Program-made: the position numbers and the translations under genes
Origin: an uncultured Verrucomicrobiota bacterium
GTDB taxonomy: Bacteria > Verrucomicrobiota > Verrucomicrobiia > Limisphaerales > UBA9464
Length of the DNA: 40,955 nt
Direction: 5' to 3'
Assembly: GCA_903880005.1 (NCBI GenBank)
Contig: CAIRNV010000231.1
Coordinates: 1 to 40,955 of the forward strand
Notes under the pieces: model-generated
What the model saw: only the letters and a program-made list of their open reading frames with translations
Database searches by the model: none
Told to the model about the DNA's origin: nothing
Part shown: positions 40,782 to 40,955 of the stretch, piece after piece
Position numbering within the stretch: the first letter of the stretch is position 1
Layout: the number at the start of each line of letters is the position of its first letter

Positions 40782-40948
40782 AGCCGGAACGATTCAGTTG
40801 GAAGGAAAGTGATTGCGAAGCAGATGCTTCTGCAAGCCGAGGAGTGAGCGAGGCGCGGGCCAGTACCAGGCCCGTAACGAGCGAACGACGAAGGATTTGC
40901 GGAAGCAGATCGAGCAAGCACGACCGATCCAACGGAATCGTTCCGGCT
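40782..40948 (-). repeat. Palindromic element, full copy F (167 bp)
   Basis: The terminal repeats are agccggaacgattcagttgg (40782-40801) and, on the other strand, agccggaacgattccgttgg (40929-40948), 19 of 20 matching, both with the GGAAC variant. The interior is almost identical to copy D. It lies immediately upstream of the methyltransferase in the orientation of that gene, and the window ends 7 bases after it. Confidence 0.92.
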
Positions 40949-40955
40949 TTGGATG

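Overview
The window is very GC-rich and dense with genes. It most likely comes from a member of the Verrucomicrobiota, probably a Limisphaerales/Pedosphaera-like lineage. That placement is an inference from gene content: pseudopilins with an H-X9-DG tail, CRTAC-type FG-GAP/UnbV proteins, a PQQ-type propeller with a WPQWRGP-like start, several NAGPA-type phosphodiester glycosidases, a CotH protein with a PWGLD motif, few Shine-Dalgarno sites and many ATGA/GTGA stop-start overlaps. I made no database comparison.

Layout. 1-5515: three secreted CRTAC/FG-GAP genes, one carrying a c-type haem motif. 5576-6646: M42 aminopeptidase, then tRNA-Leu(UAA). 7119-13704: a kexin-like protease, fabD, a rhamnulokinase-like kinase and a PQQ-propeller protein. 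13770-22196: a tightly overlapping seven-gene unit of three NAGPA-domain proteins, a CotH kinase-like protein, two pseudopilins and one unknown anchored protein. 22428-25049: pgk and a DEAD-box helicase. 25016-26730 (-): a coiled-coil membrane protein and a small membrane-anchored partner. 27063-27746 (-): a VanX-like dipeptidase. 28110-31547: a zinc-ribbon protein, ruvB, thiD and yebC. 32008-32664: a glycine-rich RRM protein and infA, separated by a terminator hairpin. 32794-37341: N-carbamoylputrescine amidase, ppk1 and gluQRS. 37550-40776: a TPR protein and a methyltransferase.

The most unusual content is a dispersed palindromic element of about 167 bp. There are four near-identical full copies (16411, 27814, 39653, 40782), an 83-bp internal-deletion copy (18180), one diverged copy (23681) and two more degraded candidates (37379, about 6826). 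The whole element is an imperfect palindrome centred on GGTACC with 19-20 bp terminal inverted repeats, and the two arms of one copy tend to share the same base changes. In the forward direction all three frames are open or nearly so. Two consecutive genes of the secretion operon (CotH and the first pseudopilin) carry a copy in frame right after their ATGA start. The methyltransferase is bracketed by two inverted copies and takes its C-terminal 21 residues from one. The pattern recalls the Rickettsia palindromic elements inserted in proteins, but the sequence is different and I do not recognise the family.

Other non-coding structure: a six-unit, 21-bp-period degenerate array upstream of ppk1 (33900-34015), a nested inverted repeat ending just before the RRM start codon (31936-32004), a terminator whose T-tract ends 5 nt before the infA ATG, and a pair of 20-bp inverted repeats at 31662/31794.
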